Assembly (NCBI GenBank): GCA_040880285.1
Contig: JBBDIT010000066.1
Location: forward strand, 1-14,508
Origin: JANQJA01 sp040880285
Lineage (GTDB): Bacteria > Pseudomonadota > Gammaproteobacteria > Pseudomonadales > Azotimanducaceae
Length of the DNA stretch: 14,508 bases
Reading direction: 5' to 3'
The translations under genes were made by a program, and so were the position numbers. The notes beneath the pieces were generated by a model that made no database searches, was not told the DNA's origin, and saw nothing but the letters and a program-made list of their open reading frames with translations. Below, in pieces: positions 14,482 through 14,508 of the stretch. Positions within the stretch are counted from its first letter, which is position 1; the number at the start of each line of letters is the position of its first letter.

Positions 14482-14508
14482 TCGTGCTGATTCTGACGCC
14501 GTCACATA

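Noticed and set aside
1..14508. Mobile element, phage, CRISPR, toxin-antitoxin or defence system
   Set aside because: No transposase, integrase, repeat array, small paired toxin/antitoxin genes or nuclease/helicase modules were found; all twelve calls, apart from the small leader peptide, are conserved chromosomal families.

Overview
The window is a contiguous stretch of ordinary chromosomal DNA from a gammaproteobacterium. This rests on close family matches to gammaproteobacterial PurL, TadA, Ffh and YpjD, and on conserved gene order: a ypjD-corB pair divergent from ffh, and tadA next to purL. GC content is moderate (visibly above 50 %), and base and codon use look uniform, with no insertion sequence, phage gene, CRISPR array, tRNA or rRNA. 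A run of 100 Ns inside purL marks an assembly gap and suggests a draft or metagenome-derived contig. I cannot name the genus.

Layout, left to right. (1) Positions 1-6962, + strand: a GcvR-like tandem-ACT protein, tadA (tRNA A34 deaminase), purL (FGAM synthase, interrupted by the gap) and a secreted S9-family serine peptidase. All are closely spaced and probably co-transcribed at least in part. (2) Positions 6981-8164: two different Nudix hydrolases, divergent and only 38 bp apart. One is a zinc-ribbon Nudix protein on the - strand and the other a NudL-type CoA pyrophosphatase on the + strand. (3) Positions 8317-8841: a gamma-class carbonic anhydrase family protein. (4) Positions 8842-10855: a complete leucine-biosynthesis unit. 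It has a good sigma70-type promoter, a 28-codon leucine-rich leader peptide, leuA (2-isopropylmalate synthase, long type) and a strong intrinsic terminator. (5) Positions 10915-13050, - strand: ypjD followed by a CorB/CorC-type CNNM-CBS membrane protein. (6) Positions 13135-14481, + strand: ffh, the SRP GTPase, starting with GTG and complete.

Functionally the genes serve purine synthesis (purL), tRNA decoding (tadA), nucleotide housecleaning (two Nudix enzymes), leucine synthesis (leuA), membrane and ion homeostasis (corB, ypjD) and co-translational protein targeting (ffh). No stretch longer than 300 bp lacks a gene. The longest non-coding interval (8842-9105) holds the leuA promoter and leader.

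The most interesting element is the leuA leader. It encodes a small peptide whose second half is mostly leucine codons, yet no G+C hairpin with a T-run follows it before leuA. The control mechanism may therefore not be classical intrinsic-terminator attenuation. I found no convincing evidence for an undescribed multi-gene system.
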